From Cryptomeria japonica (taxonomy: Eukaryota; Streptophyta; Pinopsida; Cupressales; Cupressaceae), in the NCBI RefSeq assembly GCF_030272615.1, contig NC_081406.1:402084939-402148938 (forward strand): a stretch of 64,000 bases of DNA. The letters run 5' to 3'. This document shows positions 1-12,522 of the stretch, in pieces (positions within the stretch are counted from its first letter, which is position 1; each line of letters begins with the position of its first letter). The notes under the pieces are model-generated. The model ran no database searches, had not been told where the DNA came from, and was given only the letters and a program-made list of their open reading frames with translations. The translations under genes were made by a program, and so were the position numbers.

Positions 1-1547
1 CTTACTGCCTTAGTTGAACTAATCTTTACAATGCAATCAAAATTCACATGACAAAGTCTCTTATACCATAACCAACTTTCATCAATATGTGCAATCAAGC
101 ATGTCTTATCATTGTTGTTCAAATGAAAGATATTAACTTTAGTTTGATTATAGGTTGCAATCTCCAATCCAGTTCTGTTTTTCATTTTGCATTTACCATT
201 CTTGAAGTGTAACTGAAATCCCTTTTTAACTAATTGACCAACACTCAAAACATTATGCTTCAAACCTTCAACATAATAAACATTGTCAGTATTGTGCTTA
301 CCATCCAAGGATATAGTGCCTTTTCCTTTAATTAAACAAGCTTTATCATCACCAAACCTTACTAGACCTCCATTGAATTCCTGAAAAGACAAGAATTTAC
401 TCTTATTACCAATCATTTGATGTGAATATCTAGAATCTATGATCCATTCATCTTTTTCTTCAATTTTAGCTGCGAGGGCCTGCTCTACTAGTGGAATAGT
501 AGGTGTTGGTTAAAATTCCTTTATTGCAACAAAAGCCCATCCATTGTCTATTGGTTCTACATCAGAATCATTTGTGACTCCTTCATCAGCATAGTAACAA
601 GATTTGTCTCTATTATTCTTAAATCTATATCTCTAATATTCAGGGTTAGGATTGTATGTTCTTTTAGCTTCCTCTCTCAATCTTAAATGTCTATTAGGAC
701 ATCTAGATGCCATATGACCAACTATATTGCAATTAAAACATTTAAACGGTGCTTTACCTTCATACCTACTTCCAACTGGACCTTTAGGCATTTTCCGTAC
801 AAATAGTGCTTCAAGTTATTCCAGTTCTTCATTTTCCCTTCTGATATCTTCAAGTTCTTTTGCATAAAGTGCTTTCCAATCAGATTCGTTAGATGATGAT
901 GATCTGAAGGCTAAATTTGTCTTAATAGTAGCAATAGGACCAAATTCCTCAAGCTCAAATGCTGAAAGTTTTCCAACCAAGGTATCTCTAGTTACTGATG
1001 TATTAGGCATTGTTCTTAACTTATTAATAGCAGTTACTTTCATTTTGTATGCCGGTGGCAAAGCTCTTAAAACTTTAGAAACAATTTCATCTTCACTTTA
1101 GAATCCTCCACAACATTGTATTCCTAAAACAATTTCATTAACTCTTTCCATAAAAGTAGAAATTCTTTCATCTTCTTCCATTTTCAAATTTTCATACCTG
1201 ACCCGGAAACATTCCAATTTTGGAATTTTGACAGTGGTATCTCCTTCATTCAATGTCTCCAATTTATCCCAAATAGATTTAGCAGTAGATCGGTCTGATA
1301 ATCCAATGATTTGCTAATCTGATAATGCACTCAAAAGTGCTTCTCTTGCTTTCCAATCATTCTCCTGATCCTTGCCCAATGTTAGTGGATTAGGTTGATT
1401 CTGAGTAGGACCAACATATCCATTCTTTGTAACTTCCCATATGTCTCTTCAAATGCAATTTAGATGTGTCTCCATTCTGATCTTTCATATACCATAGTTA
1501 GTTCCATCACATTTTAGACTATCCTTCCTGAAAATGTTAGTTTCCAT
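1..1547 (-). pseudogene. Cop1 gag-protease-(GAG-pre-integrase), broken Maximus/SIRE-like copia
   Basis: This is the 5' half of a copia gag-pol on the minus strand, starting with an ATG near 1547 just inside the primer site. Read downwards it holds the UBN2-type gag (about 1540-800), a zinc knuckle CFNCNIVGHMASRC (about 740-699), an aspartic protease region (about 450-400) and the start of the GAG-pre-integrase domain at the window edge. The protease triad reads DSR instead of DSG, which would remove activity. Stops and frame changes break the frame; the longest clean piece of gag is 816-1061. Gag is clearly related to Cop2 (shared LVGKLSAFELEEFGP). Family placement is by general resemblance to Maximus/SIRE elements. 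The rest of pol lies left of the window. Confidence 0.85.
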
Positions 1548-1590
1548 AAGACCTCCTCAAGTTGTTAGGCTTCTGTAAAAAGAGGACTTG

Positions 1591-1602
1591 GCTATGATAC
1601 CA
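1591..1602 (-). other. Cop1 primer binding site (tRNA-iMet type)
   Basis: Read on the minus strand this is TGGTATCATAGC, one base off the plant tRNA-iMet complement TGGTATCAGAGC. It lies two bases inside the LTR edge, which is the normal position. Confidence 0.8.
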
Positions 1603-1604
1603 AT

Positions 1605-2685
1605 TGTTAGGACCCAGAAGGCAACTGAGAGGGGGGAGTAAATTAGTTTTCAATTAATTTCAACCCAATTATAACTTATTCAAACTTGATACTTAATACC
1701 GGTAAACCAAACTTAATGTCAGTTAATAGATTAAAAGTTAATATCAATACCGATGAAACTTAATGCATGAAATAGAAAGAGAAACAACATCCACAACACA
1801 TAACATGGATATTTTGACATGGAAACCCTATAAGGGGAAAAACCATGGTAAGAAACCTTACCCACAATCAGATGATACTATTGCAAATAGTATGAGTCTA
1901 CAAATGGGGTCTACACATGTAGAAAGGCCAACCACCTAGAGCACACTGCTCAAATGGGAGTCGCAATGACTACAGTAGGATGGTTAAATCCTAGAATAAT
2001 GTACTACTCAAAATAGCATCTCCAATGTTGAATTCAGTACCGGTTAAGCTCTAAAAAAACCTTCAAACCTTCCTTGAACCTTCTCTTATGGTCTGCTCAT
2101 ATGATCTTCAATATTCGCACATACCATGTTACATTACCATACCATAACCTTACATACCATATCATGTCTTGTCTCATCTCAAATGAGATCTTACATATAT
2201 ATAAAACCTAAGACCAAATGTGTAGGTCGTCTCACTAAGAATATTACAATTAAATCAATTACAAACAAGTCTAGATGCGATGCATCATGTCGGCTCAATA
2301 CATTTACAACAATATCCAATCAATAAATCATCTCCATAATGTGTCATTCTGATCTGGAATAGATAATGCATACCAGTCCATAACCTTGACCAATCTGTCG
2401 GTAAAAATGAATATGTCAACCCGATTACACCATTAATCAAAATACCAAAACCAAGTATCCAAACCATGTCTTTGACATAATCAAGTGATCTCCAGATGAT
2501 AACAAGGCATCCTCAATGTCGGTGAACATTATAACCTGCTAGTAAACAATATGTTGGTGACTATGCATAAGTCATTGAACTTGTCAGTGAACACAATGTG
2601 CCAGTTCAACATAATCAAAGATCTCAAGAAGGATAAGTGTTGACATCAATGACAAAACTAATGCAACACATCCATAATACTAACA
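1605..2685 (-). repeat. Cop1 5' LTR
   Basis: This 1.08-kb LTR runs from TGTTAGG next to the primer site to ACTAACA at 2685. It has the G-rich U5 motif near 1629 and a TATA-like run near 2195-2206. Its outer end carries the family motif of a CATTGATGTCAACA-like segment. The sequence resumes at 2686 exactly within the integrase of Cop2, so Cop1 is nested in Cop2. The 3' LTR is outside the window, so the target duplication (candidate TATGC at 2686-2690) cannot be tested. Confidence 0.8.
2195..2206 (-). promoter_or_regulatory. putative TATA box of Cop1 LTR
   Basis: An AT-alternating run ending in TTTTATATATA on the minus strand lies in the middle of the LTR. The motif GTAAGATCTCATT follows directly downstream, and that motif recurs next to TATA-like runs in the LTRs of Cop2, SoloLTR5 and Cop6. 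It is inferred from position only. Confidence 0.4.
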
Positions 2686-5025
2686 TATGCTTTACTTTCA
2701 TTAGAATAACCAATAAATATTCCTTCATCACTTCTATGATCAAATTTCCCAATAGTATCATCTCTCTTGATATAACATTTACTACAAAAATTCTGAAATA
2801 CTTAACTCTAGGTGTATTGGCAAACCATAATTCATAAGGCGTCTTACCAGTTTCTCCTTTGATATGTACTCTGTCGAATGTGTAAATGGTACTATCTGCT
2901 TCTCTCTATTAGATATGAGGTACATTAGCTTCCATCATCATTGTTCTAGAAGCATCTAAGATAGTTCTATTTTTCCTTTCCACAACTCCATTTTGCTGAG
3001 GTGTCTGGGGAGCAAAAAATTGTCTTCTAATACCATGCATGTCACAAAAGTTATTAAACTCACCGGGTGTGAATTCTCCACCATAATCTGATTCTAAACA
3101 TTTAATCTTCAATCCTATCTCAGTTTCCACTTTAGTCTTAAAGATTTTAAACTTTTCAAATGCTTTAAATTTTTCTCTCAAAAAAGTAACCCACGTCATT
3201 CTAGAATAATCATCAGTGATTAGCATGGAATATCTATCACCATGAAAATTTTTAACTCTAGCAGGGCCACACAAATTAGTATGAATAAGATCAAGAACAT
3301 CATTTGATTTATCTTTTATACTCCTAAAAGAGGTTTTGACATGTTTACCCATTTGACATTCTTTACATGTCGGATTATAGGGCTTCATAATCTTAGGTAT
3401 ATCTCTAACAACCTTAGTTGAACTGATCTTCACAATGCAATCAAAATTCACATGACACAACATTTTATGCCATATCCAACTCTCATCAATCTATGTAATC
3501 AAACATGTCTTCTCACCGAAGTTCAAATGAAATATATTACCTTTTGTATGTGTGCTGGTTGCAATCTCCAATCTAGATCTGTTAATGATTTTGTGTTTTC
3601 CATCCTTGAACTATAATTGAAATCCCTTATCTACCAATTGTCCTACACTCAAAATATTATGCTTCAAACCTTCAACATAATAAACATTGTTAGTATTGTT
3701 CTTACCATCCAATGGTATAGTTCATTTTCCTTTGATCATACATGCCTTGTCATCTCCAAATCTAACTAGTCCATCATCAAATTCTTGCAAAGATAGAAAC
3801 TTCCCTTTATCTCCAGTCATATGATGTGAACAAGCACTATCAATTACCCATTCATCCTTGTCCTCAATTTTAGTAGCAAGTGCCTTCTCCTCAGGTACAT
3901 TCTCTTCCAATGTTAGATTATCTTCCTCGATAGCCAAGAATACCCATTCTTTCCGATTTCCAGGTCCACTAGCGGAATCTTTTGTTGGTTCATCATCTAA
4001 ATCACTAATGCCTTCCTCATCTGCTATGTAGCATGCTTTATCTCTATTTTTTTTAATCTATACATGTTCTGATATCCAAGGTTAGGCTTAAATGATCTTT
4101 GAACTCTTTCTTCAAATCTTTAATTCCTTTCAGGACATCTAGATGCAAAATGACCAATCTTATTACATGCAAAATATTTAAAAGGTGCTTTTCCTTCATA
4201 CTTACTTCCTACCGGTCCTTTCGGTAATCTTCTAGAAAATAGTGCTTCAAGTTGCTCAAACTCATCATCTTCTCTCTTCATATCTTCTAATTCTTTTGCA
4301 TATAAATCTTTCTAGTCTTGATTACCAGTTGTAGATGTAGATGCATGAAAAGCAGGTTTAGTCTTCACAGCTTCAGAAGGTCCAAATTCCTCAAGCTCAA
4401 AAGCAGATAGTTTCCCAACCAAAGTATCTTTGTTGACAAATGTATTAGCCATTGTTGTCAACTCATTAATAGCAGTATCCTTCATTTTGTAAGCCAGTGG
4501 TAGGGCTCTTAGGACTTTTGAAACAATTTCATCTTCACTCAGAGTTCCACCACAATATTGAATTCCTATAAAAATCTCATTTACTCTTTCCATGAATTCA
4601 GTAATCCTTTCATCTTCTTCCATCTTTAGGTTCTCATATCTCACCCGATAACCATCAAGTTTAGCAATCTTTTCTATAGGGTCACCTTCATTAAGAGTTT
4701 GAAACTTATTCCATATAGCCTTTCTAGATGATTTGTTGGTTAATCCCATTATTTGTTGATCAGAAAGTGCACACAAGAGGTCTTCTCTTGCTCTACAATC
4801 ATTGTCAAGCTCCTTGTCCAGGTTTGTTGGAGGAGGATTTCTAGATTTCGGATTAAAGGGTGTGACACCATTTTGTGTGATCTCCCAAATCTCCTTGCTA
4901 AGACATCTCAGATGAGTCTCCATCTAAATCTTCCATACTGTGTAGTTTGTTCCTTCAAGCCTTGGTATATCCCTTCAAAAGATAGCTCCAGAAGAACTAG
5001 ATGAACTTGAACTGTTAGTCGCCAT
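2686..5025 (-). pseudogene. Cop2 gag-protease-integrase, truncated Maximus/SIRE-like copia
   Basis: This minus-strand copia gag-pol is cut off by Cop1. Gag starts at ATG 5025 and its main open stretch is 4312-4923, after an in-frame TAG near 4924-4932. Next come a degenerate zinc knuckle (about 4165-4205), protease (3722-3937, with DSA in place of DSG), GAG-pre-integrase, and the integrase core (2909-3463). The integrase shows LESDYGGEF and QNGVVERKNR for its second and third acidic residues, but the first catalytic Asp is Asn (HTNLCGP). Gag and protease are in different frames. The reading ends at 2686 inside the post-integrase segment GIFIGYSNESKAY. RT and RNase H would lie left of Cop1, outside the window. 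Confidence 0.9.
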
Positions 5026-5069
5026 AGGATCTTCCTCAAGCAGTCAAGCTTTCTGCAGAGAGGACCAAA

Positions 5070-5081
5070 GCTCTGATACCA
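5070..5081 (-). other. Cop2 primer binding site (tRNA-iMet)
   Basis: The minus strand reads TGGTATCAGAGC, a perfect match to the plant tRNA-iMet complement. It lies two bases from the LTR edge. Confidence 0.9.
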
Positions 5082-5083
5082 AT

Positions 5084-6304
5084 TGTTAGACAATTTAGAT
5101 AACCGGAAGACAACTGAGAGGGGGGGGGGGTGAATCAGTTGTCTCAGATTACCAGAAGCATTAGAAATTTAAACTTTAATACTAGAACCAAAACAATAAT
5201 ACAAAAATAGCAGTTTAAACCAATTGAGCATAAAAAATAAACACAGATTAAATACCATCCACACAACACCAAGATTTATACATGGAAAACCTGATAAAGG
5301 AAAAAAACATGATGAGAAGCCTACCCACAGTAAGATAATACTTCTACAGTAAGTATGTGAATTACAATGAAGGGGCCTACACTTGTAGGAAGGCCAACAA
5401 CCTAGAGCACACTTCTCATCACAAAAGGAGCCTCAGTGACTACATATAAATCCAAACTATAATCCGAAGAAGTGTTGAACTGAAAAAGATAGCATCTTCT
5501 ATGGCCGAGTATAGTTCTAGGTAAGCTCAATACTGGAGGACAATCCTCTTACACAAACCCAATTTGATCTCCAATGATCAACAAACTCCTCTTCCTGAAT
5601 GATATTACATTATTCGCACATTACATTCCTTGACCATGACCTCTTACATTAACCATGATGATCTACAATGAGATCTTACATCTAATTTATACAAACCCTC
5701 AACCATAAATAATCAAGTTGACCAATAGATAATAAACCAATTACATGATTACAAACCATGTCGACCTTAGACCAAAAAAAATAATATCAACACATAAGAC
5801 ATCCCAAAAATACAACAACAGTTCCTATTGACATGTTACATTAATGTCGGTCCATAACTTAGATCAACCAGGACCAAGTATAGGTCCACACGCTTCAACA
5901 ATGATCTCCAACCACCAAGTCTTGAACATGATCACCAACATCATCCTAAAACTCCATCGAAAGCTGCACCAAAACCAATTATGCAATTCATCAATGATCT
6001 CCACTAAAATCTCTACTGGTGAAACCCTCACTGGAACTAGAAACCAATCTTCTAAGCAAGCAGGATAGCATCCAATCACCAGACCAAAACCAACTGACCA
6101 AATATGAGTATAATTATCATGAACAAGACAATTCCATCACTAGATTATATAGGAGCCTACTGGATCATGCCTGATCCAAGTTAACTAGAAATCACTCAAC
6201 CTACCGAGACCAGATTGTGTCGATAAAGCATCCAAACTGCTAGTGTTGACATCAATGACAAAACATCAATGCAAAACTTAATCAATTCCACCAAATGGCC
6301 AACA
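5084..6304 (-). repeat. Cop2 5' LTR
   Basis: This 1.22-kb LTR has edges TGTTAGAC and GGCCAACA. The right edge is fixed in two ways. The terminal segment aligns with the starts of SoloLTR5 and Cop6 (shared GGAATTGATTA and GTCATTGATGTCAA-type motifs). The base after it (6305) resumes the TO1 LTR at the position matching 43096. A ten-G run near 5120 sits between the arms CAACTGA and TCAGTTG. Cop2 is therefore inserted in the 3' LTR of TO1. Confidence 0.85.
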
Positions 6305-6581
6305 ATAATTGGAACCAAAAATTTTTGTTAGCCAAGTCCTATCCTTTATAAGGTTCCATATACACATTACCGAGATCAGGACATGTTACCAAGATCAAGA
6401 CGTAACCGGGTATGAAGTGAATTTCAGTGTCGGTGTAAAGCAATGTGAATACCAATACTGGTTAAGTGAAATGTATGTCGGTTGACCAAATAATAAAACC
6501 ATTTACCCTAAGATGATGAGTTACCATCAATGACAACCCATAATCCCATGATCCTTACCGGATGAGTGTCAATTTCCAACA
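6305..6581 (-). repeat. TO1 3' LTR, inner remnant
   Basis: These 277 bp align with 43096-43380 of the TO1 5' LTR (for example the shared stretch around 'gtgtcaatttccaaca' at the edge). The rest of this LTR was displaced to the left by Cop2 and is outside the window. Confidence 0.8.
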
Positions 6582-6804
6582 ATCTCCCCCTTTGCCATTG
6601 ATGGCAGCACTCATGTGAAAAATGATACCATCCATGAAAATGCCACTAAATCTGAATCTGCTAATCTGTACATGTGCCTACTATATACATACAAAGCATC
6701 CCTAAGAAATATATACATTTTTCACTTATTCCTCCCCCTTTGACATGAATGGCAAAGCAGGGTTCCCACAAAGAATTTTGTATAGTTATAGACATGAGTC
6801 AGTT
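6582..6804 (-). other. TO1 3' untranslated end with two polypurine tracts
   Basis: On the minus strand a polypurine tract (CAAAGGGGGAGAT, 6582-6594) abuts the LTR. A second copy lies at about 6731-6745, followed by a CATGTCAAAGGGGGAGG-type context. ORF2 ends just beyond at 6805. Confidence 0.7.
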
Positions 6805-9298
6805 CTATACAAACTTCAAAATATCTGCATACATATTCCTCAAAAATGAAAAGTAAGTATCCCAATCATTCTTAAGAGATTCAAGAATGGAGATGAATCC
6901 ATTCAAGATGCTGACATGATATTCTATTTCTTTCGAAGTTGTGGGATCCTCCTTCTCCAAGTTAGAAGTACACTCTATTTTATGAAATAGGAGATTATCA
7001 AGCTGAGGACCATTTAGATTATGGATCTCATTTTATTTCCTTATTATCATGTCCCTATCCTTCTTGAATACAAAAAATTGATCCATAACCGTCAGGATTG
7101 GACCATCCAAAGAATTTTTCAAATTGACTACCGGGTTGTAGGAGTTAGAAATTCGAATTAAGTTTTTCCTATAGTCAGACAATTTCTTGTATATGGAGCC
7201 AGTTAGCTTATCAAAATGTAGACAAGTATTATAAACATTACCTCCTTCAACCAAGGTTGCATCAATAGAATGCAAACAAGTCTGAAGTTTCTCCTTACCC
7301 ATATCAATCATTTGGAAAAATGTTAACTTTCGGGCCACAATAAAACATTCTTTAGCTTCAGTTAGTGAAATCTTCAGTAAAGAGTCATAATGCTTAGGGA
7401 TAAAATCAATGATTTCCTCTAATTTACATGAAGAGCTTGCACCATCTGCAGCTTTAAATTTTGAGACTAACTGGTTCAAAACCTCAAAACTGTGCTAAAA
7501 CAGTTTCCCATCCTTTGACTTTGCCTAAGCCAATTCCTAAGTAGCCTGTGCCTGAAGAGTTGCCGCTGCAAAAATCTTCTCTGTCGGTAACATCATATGG
7601 TATGGTTTATCAAAGCTAATGGAAAGTTGTGGTAAATTCCCTTTAGCTATGGCATAAGTGTCAATTTCCAAGTCCGAGGAGAGATCCACCACAGTCTCCT
7701 TACCCTTATCAACCATAGAGATAACCTTTGTATCCTTTATCTCTCTTGCATCAGTGGCTTCACCACTTGGTGCCTCACCCAAAACTTTAAAATCCTCTGC
7801 TCTTGTATCCTTATTTACATCTACCTCTGTATCCTTTGTAATTTATAAATTATCTTTTGGGATCCTGTGTTTCAAAATGGGACTTAGTAACTGATACAAT
7901 GGTATCGGGTTGAGTGCTTGCCGGTTTCTCAGTATATACAGTTGGTTTATCTATTGATTTCATATCCTTAGGTAACTGAATGTTCAGTGATTGTACAAAA
8001 CTTGAACTTAACTCATAGCCTAGACCCAAAAGAACTCTCACCCATATATCAATTATCTCCTTTCTGATTTCTTCAAGTCTGTCCAACATGAGAGTATTAA
8101 CTCTAAACTTGGGATTGAATTCTAATGATCCAGTTTTATTGATTAGATCATCAATTTTTGGAGGGGTTATAGAAGGACAAAGGTTGACCAATTTGGTCTC
8201 CTTAATCCATCTATCCAAATTCTAAGCGAGTATTGTTCTGACATCTAATCTATCAAATAACTCCTTAGGCAAAACCTTCTCTAATTCTATCAATGCCCTA
8301 CTGAATGAATCAAGATATAAAAGAATAGCCTATTCTATTTGCTTCTTGTCCTCCTCACCAAAATGGTCAAAGAATGAAGAAATGTTATCTAAATTACCAT
8401 TATTTATAATCTATTCAATCAAATCTTGTGAATTCGTCTCTTTCTTACTAGTTCTCCATTTAGATTCCCGTTTATCTTGATCAATCTATTTTGATTCTCT
8501 TACGTACAATGGTGATCTTTAGCCTCCGAGGAGTCTCCTTGATAGGTTCAACCTTTGGTTCTCATTTCTTCTCCCTTACCACTATAGCAAAAATGCCTTT
8601 TCCCTTGGGATCCTCCTTGATCTCAGTATCTAATTTTGTTTAAGAAGAAATAGTCGTATATTGTTGGGTTGTCATAGGTTTCTTCTTGGGTAGCCCTACC
8701 GGTGTCTGACTGGAAGGCTCAACTTCTAGTTGTTTGGATATTTATGATGTAACTGAGACCACATTGGGTGTGGCTTGAGCTACTTTTCGAGCTTCCCTTT
8801 CCTCTTTACACTTTTGTTTCAACTCTTTATTCCTCAGCTCTTCAAAAATTTTAACATACTGCTCAACCTTAGATCTGTCAGCACCTTCACTTATCAGTGA
8901 CTCTGCTGGTAGCTGGGTCATCTTCTTTTGTATTGGCAGAGCTACCTATTCCTGATGAACTTTGAGTCCTTTCTCCTTAGCATTTCCAAATTTTTGTTCC
9001 TTTTCATCTACTGGGGCCTGCAAAAGGTATTGTGCATAGGCAACCAAATTAGCTTCCTCAACCTGATAACCCATAGGCATTATCCATATAGTCCTGGGTT
9101 GTACAACTTCCATCATAAATTCATCTTTATCTACCATAAAGAAAATTGTGTCCTCGTATTTCTCAACTATAGATTTAGGAATCAAGGACCTATTCTTCAT
9201 TTTCTCCAAAAATGTTTTGAGAAATACCCATAGATTGGTTGTCTTATCCTTATCATGTTGTCTATCCAAAATTTGAGCAATCTGGGTTGCTACCTATA
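6805..9298 (-). pseudogene. TO1 ORF2, C-terminal part (unknown retroelement protein)
   Basis: I do not recognise this as any named enzyme. It is the 3' two-thirds of TO1 ORF2, with open pieces at 8946-9269, 7850-8218, 7537-7782 and 7033-7479 and ending at a TAG (6805-6807) after YADILKFV. The upper piece has a short conserved block (FLEKMKNRSLIPKSIVEKY) that matches TO4 (MKTRERLPQSVVDKY) and TO2 (MHNRYRIPPQLVEKY). The lower piece is helical and rich in Lys, Asp and Leu, with no membrane segment. It is close to TO3 (43605-44335). Frames differ between pieces, so it is a pseudogene. No RT, integrase or protease motifs are present. The N-terminal part continues at 39800-40621. Confidence 0.7.
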
Positions 9299-10501
9299 AC
9301 ATGGTGAAAAGTGTTTGAAGGGTAATCAACAATGAAACTCTCATCTCTCTTTGAGGGAAAGGATAATTCACTAGATTCAGTCTTTCCACTTGAAGATGGT
9401 AGATTGAATTTTGAATGAATTTGGAATGTTAAGTTGATCCCCTCTTCCTTGTTGAAAATGGAAATGAATAGATTGAATTATGTAGTGCAAAAGTGACAAA
9501 GAATTGATTATAAATTGAGATCATAATATGGGATGAAGTTATGCACCTGGATTTGGCAGTAAAATGTCCAAAAAAAGTAGCCCTAGGAATTTGAGGAAAA
9601 TTTGCCCGAATCATGGCGGGAATGTACACAATCCTCCAAAAATCCGTGAAATGAAAAAGGGTTTTTCTGCCTCCACAAATGAAGCCCAAATCTAAAAGTA
9701 TAGCTGCGCACCTGCAACCTACACATACAATAGAGAGGAAAATGGGTTGGGAATGGGGGTTTGCCTTTAGGTCAAACCCCAGATTTGGAATTAACCAAGT
9801 AATGAAAGAAAGTACTTGGAAGTAGATGTAAATGATAGACTGAATTGTAAATCACCTCAAGGAAGGTTGTAGTAGCAATGTGGATATAGGTGCTTGTGTG
9901 GAATTGACTGTTGAAATCAATCTCCTCTTCAATGGTTGAATTCTTGACTTGAATGCAACACCTAGCCTTGAAGGGAGACATGAGAATTCTCAATGCTGGA
10001 AAAGAATGCTTAAATGCTTGAATGCTTGAATTATTGAATGCTTGGTCACTTATGTAACTTGAATCTATCCAACTTTGACCTATCCAACTTATTGAACATT
10101 AACTTATGCAAATGAGAGGACGAATGCCCCTTAAATACATGTTAGTGGATCTGATTTTCATCATGGGCCGACATCGGGGGAGTTTCTCGCCCGATGCAGA
10201 ACCAACAATGCAACCCTAGGAAGGGTCCTGCCCCAAAATAGGGTAGGGATAGGGGCGCACCCCTGTCTTGGGAGGACAAGGGTGCAATACCCCTATCCAA
10301 GGGGAGACAATGTTGCCACACCCCTGTCCTACCCCTTTCTCTAGGGAAGAGTGCGGATGGGGTGATATAGAGGCCAAGAAAGAAGTTATTTTGTAGACTG
10401 AGCAATCTCCAGTCTTTGATAGGTTAGAGGATTCAAACTTGCATGCATGAGGACCCTAATGCAATGGAAAATTGCTAGGGTCACAATTTTATGACATTGC
10501 A
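9299..10501 (-). repeat. GypN 3' LTR with an inverted leader fragment at its outer end
   Basis: From 9361 to 10501 this aligns with the 5' LTR (38709-39799). The first ~62 bp (9299-9362) do not match the LTR end. Instead they are the reverse complement of 38627-38689, the primer-site/leader region next to the 5' LTR, with 56 consecutive identical bases (9307-9362). The inner edge at ATTGCA (10501) is followed by a polypyrimidine stretch that is the PPT on the minus strand. Confidence 0.75.
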
Positions 10502-10516
10502 TTTAGCCCCCACTTT
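10502..10516 (-). other. GypN polypurine tract
   Basis: The minus strand reads AAAGTGGGGGCTAAA directly before the LTR, the expected place for plus-strand priming. Confidence 0.65.
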
Positions 10517-11773
10517 AGCAAGATTATAAGTGTACACCAATACTGTCGATAAATTTCAAGGAAACAAGATTGAAATAATTTTTCCACATCAAGGAGGAAA
10601 GATGCACCAAGCCCCCAGTGGACTTAGGTTCTTATGACTTTGATTGAAAAAGTAAAAGGGAATATCAAGAATGGGAGAAACATGATTGCAAGTAGCAAAG
10701 TTCCCTTCACTATGAGTCATGAAAGAAAGGATACAAAAGATTACACAGAATAACAAAGTTCACTAAGTAATTCTAAGTATAACAAGAAGGAAAGTATGAG
10801 TGGAGTGTATGCCCCCATGTTAAAGTGATCACATGCGCCTTATCAGGAGTGATTGCTTTAAGGTAGGATACACCCAAGAGAGAGAAGGAGGGAGCATGTT
10901 ATCACAAGGATTTAGCCCCCAATCAAGGATAAACCCAAGGATAATGAACACAAAACATGAGGTAGTTTCACTTTCCTCAGGGTCAGTATGTTGTATGATA
11001 ACTCATGTATATCATGTATGTATGTGCATATAATAATCGTCATTCCCCAAACAAGGACACTACCTTAGAAGAAAGGGGAAGAGAGGATGTCTTTTGAGTC
11101 AACATGAAAGAAACCTAGAAAAATATCTCATTGCTTTGCATCATCCCCTAGTAGAAATTAAGGGAACAATAGAAGAATAGGGATACACATAGAAGAATGG
11201 TCACAAAAGAGAAAGAAAGGAGAGAGAGAAAGATCTGAAGTGCTAATATTGCTAATCTAGCATGTCATCCACCTCTCGATCTTGTTGATCACTATTTTGG
11301 GAAGGCGAGAAACATGCCAGAGGAGCGATGTCAAGAATAATAGATGGAGCTATCACAAGATCCAAACAAGGACTATGCTAATGTTGTAAGTCACTTTGTT
11401 TGATTATAGGAGCTAGGATTAGGGTTTGTGAAAACTCATCTGATAAATGCTTGTCCACATCAACATACTCATTCTCACTATCAGAAGCATTAGGAGTTTT
11501 ATTGCCATTAGGAATAACATTTTCACCCATTTCTTCATCAAAGTTTAGAGAAAGAGGAGCAAGAACACAAATAGGAGTAAAACCATCACATGTTTTATGC
11601 AACTTATTATTTGGAGATGTAGGTTGAACATCTTTCTTAGGAGAAAAGGGAATCATGTCAACTATTGGAGCCTGAGGAGATTGAGTATTTTGAGGGATAG
11701 CTTCATGAGCTCAAACACGATGTCTTCATCAGTGTTCTCTCACACAATGATTTCATCGAGTCTTAGTGGAAGG
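10517..11773 (-). other. GypN 3' internal region, little coding left
   Basis: About 1.26 kb lies between the PPT and the proline-rich ORF. The only sizeable minus-strand open piece is 11378-11656 (92 codons, acidic, no recognised domain), which may be the decayed end of the same protein. A purine-rich stretch (AG-rich, about 11160-11240) is notable. I see no RT, RNase H or integrase motif on either strand. Confidence 0.5.
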
Positions 11774-12522
11774 CTAAGAAAGAGGAATACTTGAAAAAGT
11801 AGGAATGTTTCTCTCCTTGATAGTTGAAGGTTTAGGTTGAGGTCTTTTAGGTTGAACAAGGGGAGAAGCATGCCTATTCTCTCGATAAGAGGGAGGTGGT
11901 GGAACTACACCATAGAAAGGAGGAATATTAGGTGTAGGAAGGATACCAGGTCCATCATGAGGAGGAGTTATAGGTCTAACCTTAGGAATAATATTGGTGT
12001 TCTCCTTAAGAGAAGGTAAAGTCACATCCATAGGGGTAGGTGGGTGATCTTCCTTAGGAGGGAGATTAGTTCTATCCATGAGGGGAAGAATGTCATCTTG
12101 AAGAATAATAGGAATGTCAAGTGTTGGGGATCTAGGTTGACTTAACGATAATATCATATCATTCTTCCATTTTTTATAAGATTGAAAAATAGCATCGCTT
12201 CTTGATGGAAGAGATTGAAATTGTTTAGGCCAAAAGAGATCAATAGGAACACCAAGCTTCTTTCGGATGGACGAAATAAGCTATGGTTCACAGTTATTAT
12301 TTCTCCATTGTCAAGAAATTTAAGACACTTGTGGATTGGAGAAGCAATAGCCTTCATGGAAGATAGCTAAGGATAGCCCAACTTCACACTAAATTTCTTA
12401 GAAAAAGGTATGACAACAAAATCAACATCCATGGATTTAGCATGAACTTCAACAGGAAGGGTTATAGAACCAATGGTAGGATAAGAGAAGCCATCAAATA
12501 AATTCACAACCACACTAGAAGT
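11774..12522 (-). pseudogene. GypN protease C-terminal half and proline-rich tail
   Basis: From 12522 downwards the minus strand continues the protease-like domain interrupted by Cop3. It shows SSVVVNLFDG, then SITLPVEVHAKSMDVDFVV and KFSVKLGYP, then MKAIASPIHKCLKF (12154-12357). This is the pattern of plant gypsy protease regions, where a G-patch-like KLGYP is followed by SPIHKCLKF. A proline-rich segment follows (11774-12157, e.g. PPPPSY and QPKPS). A stop near 12360 and a change of frame break it. In full-length relatives RT would follow, but here it is absent. It joins the part at 35085-37370. Confidence 0.65.

Noticed and set aside
2126-2326. Plus-strand open frame of 66 codons
   Set aside because: It lies within the Cop1 LTR, with no start context or domain.
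8928-9233. Plus-strand open frame of 101 codons, hydrophobic
   Set aside because: It is the reverse strand of TO1 ORF2, whose minus-strand reading matches TO2 and TO4.
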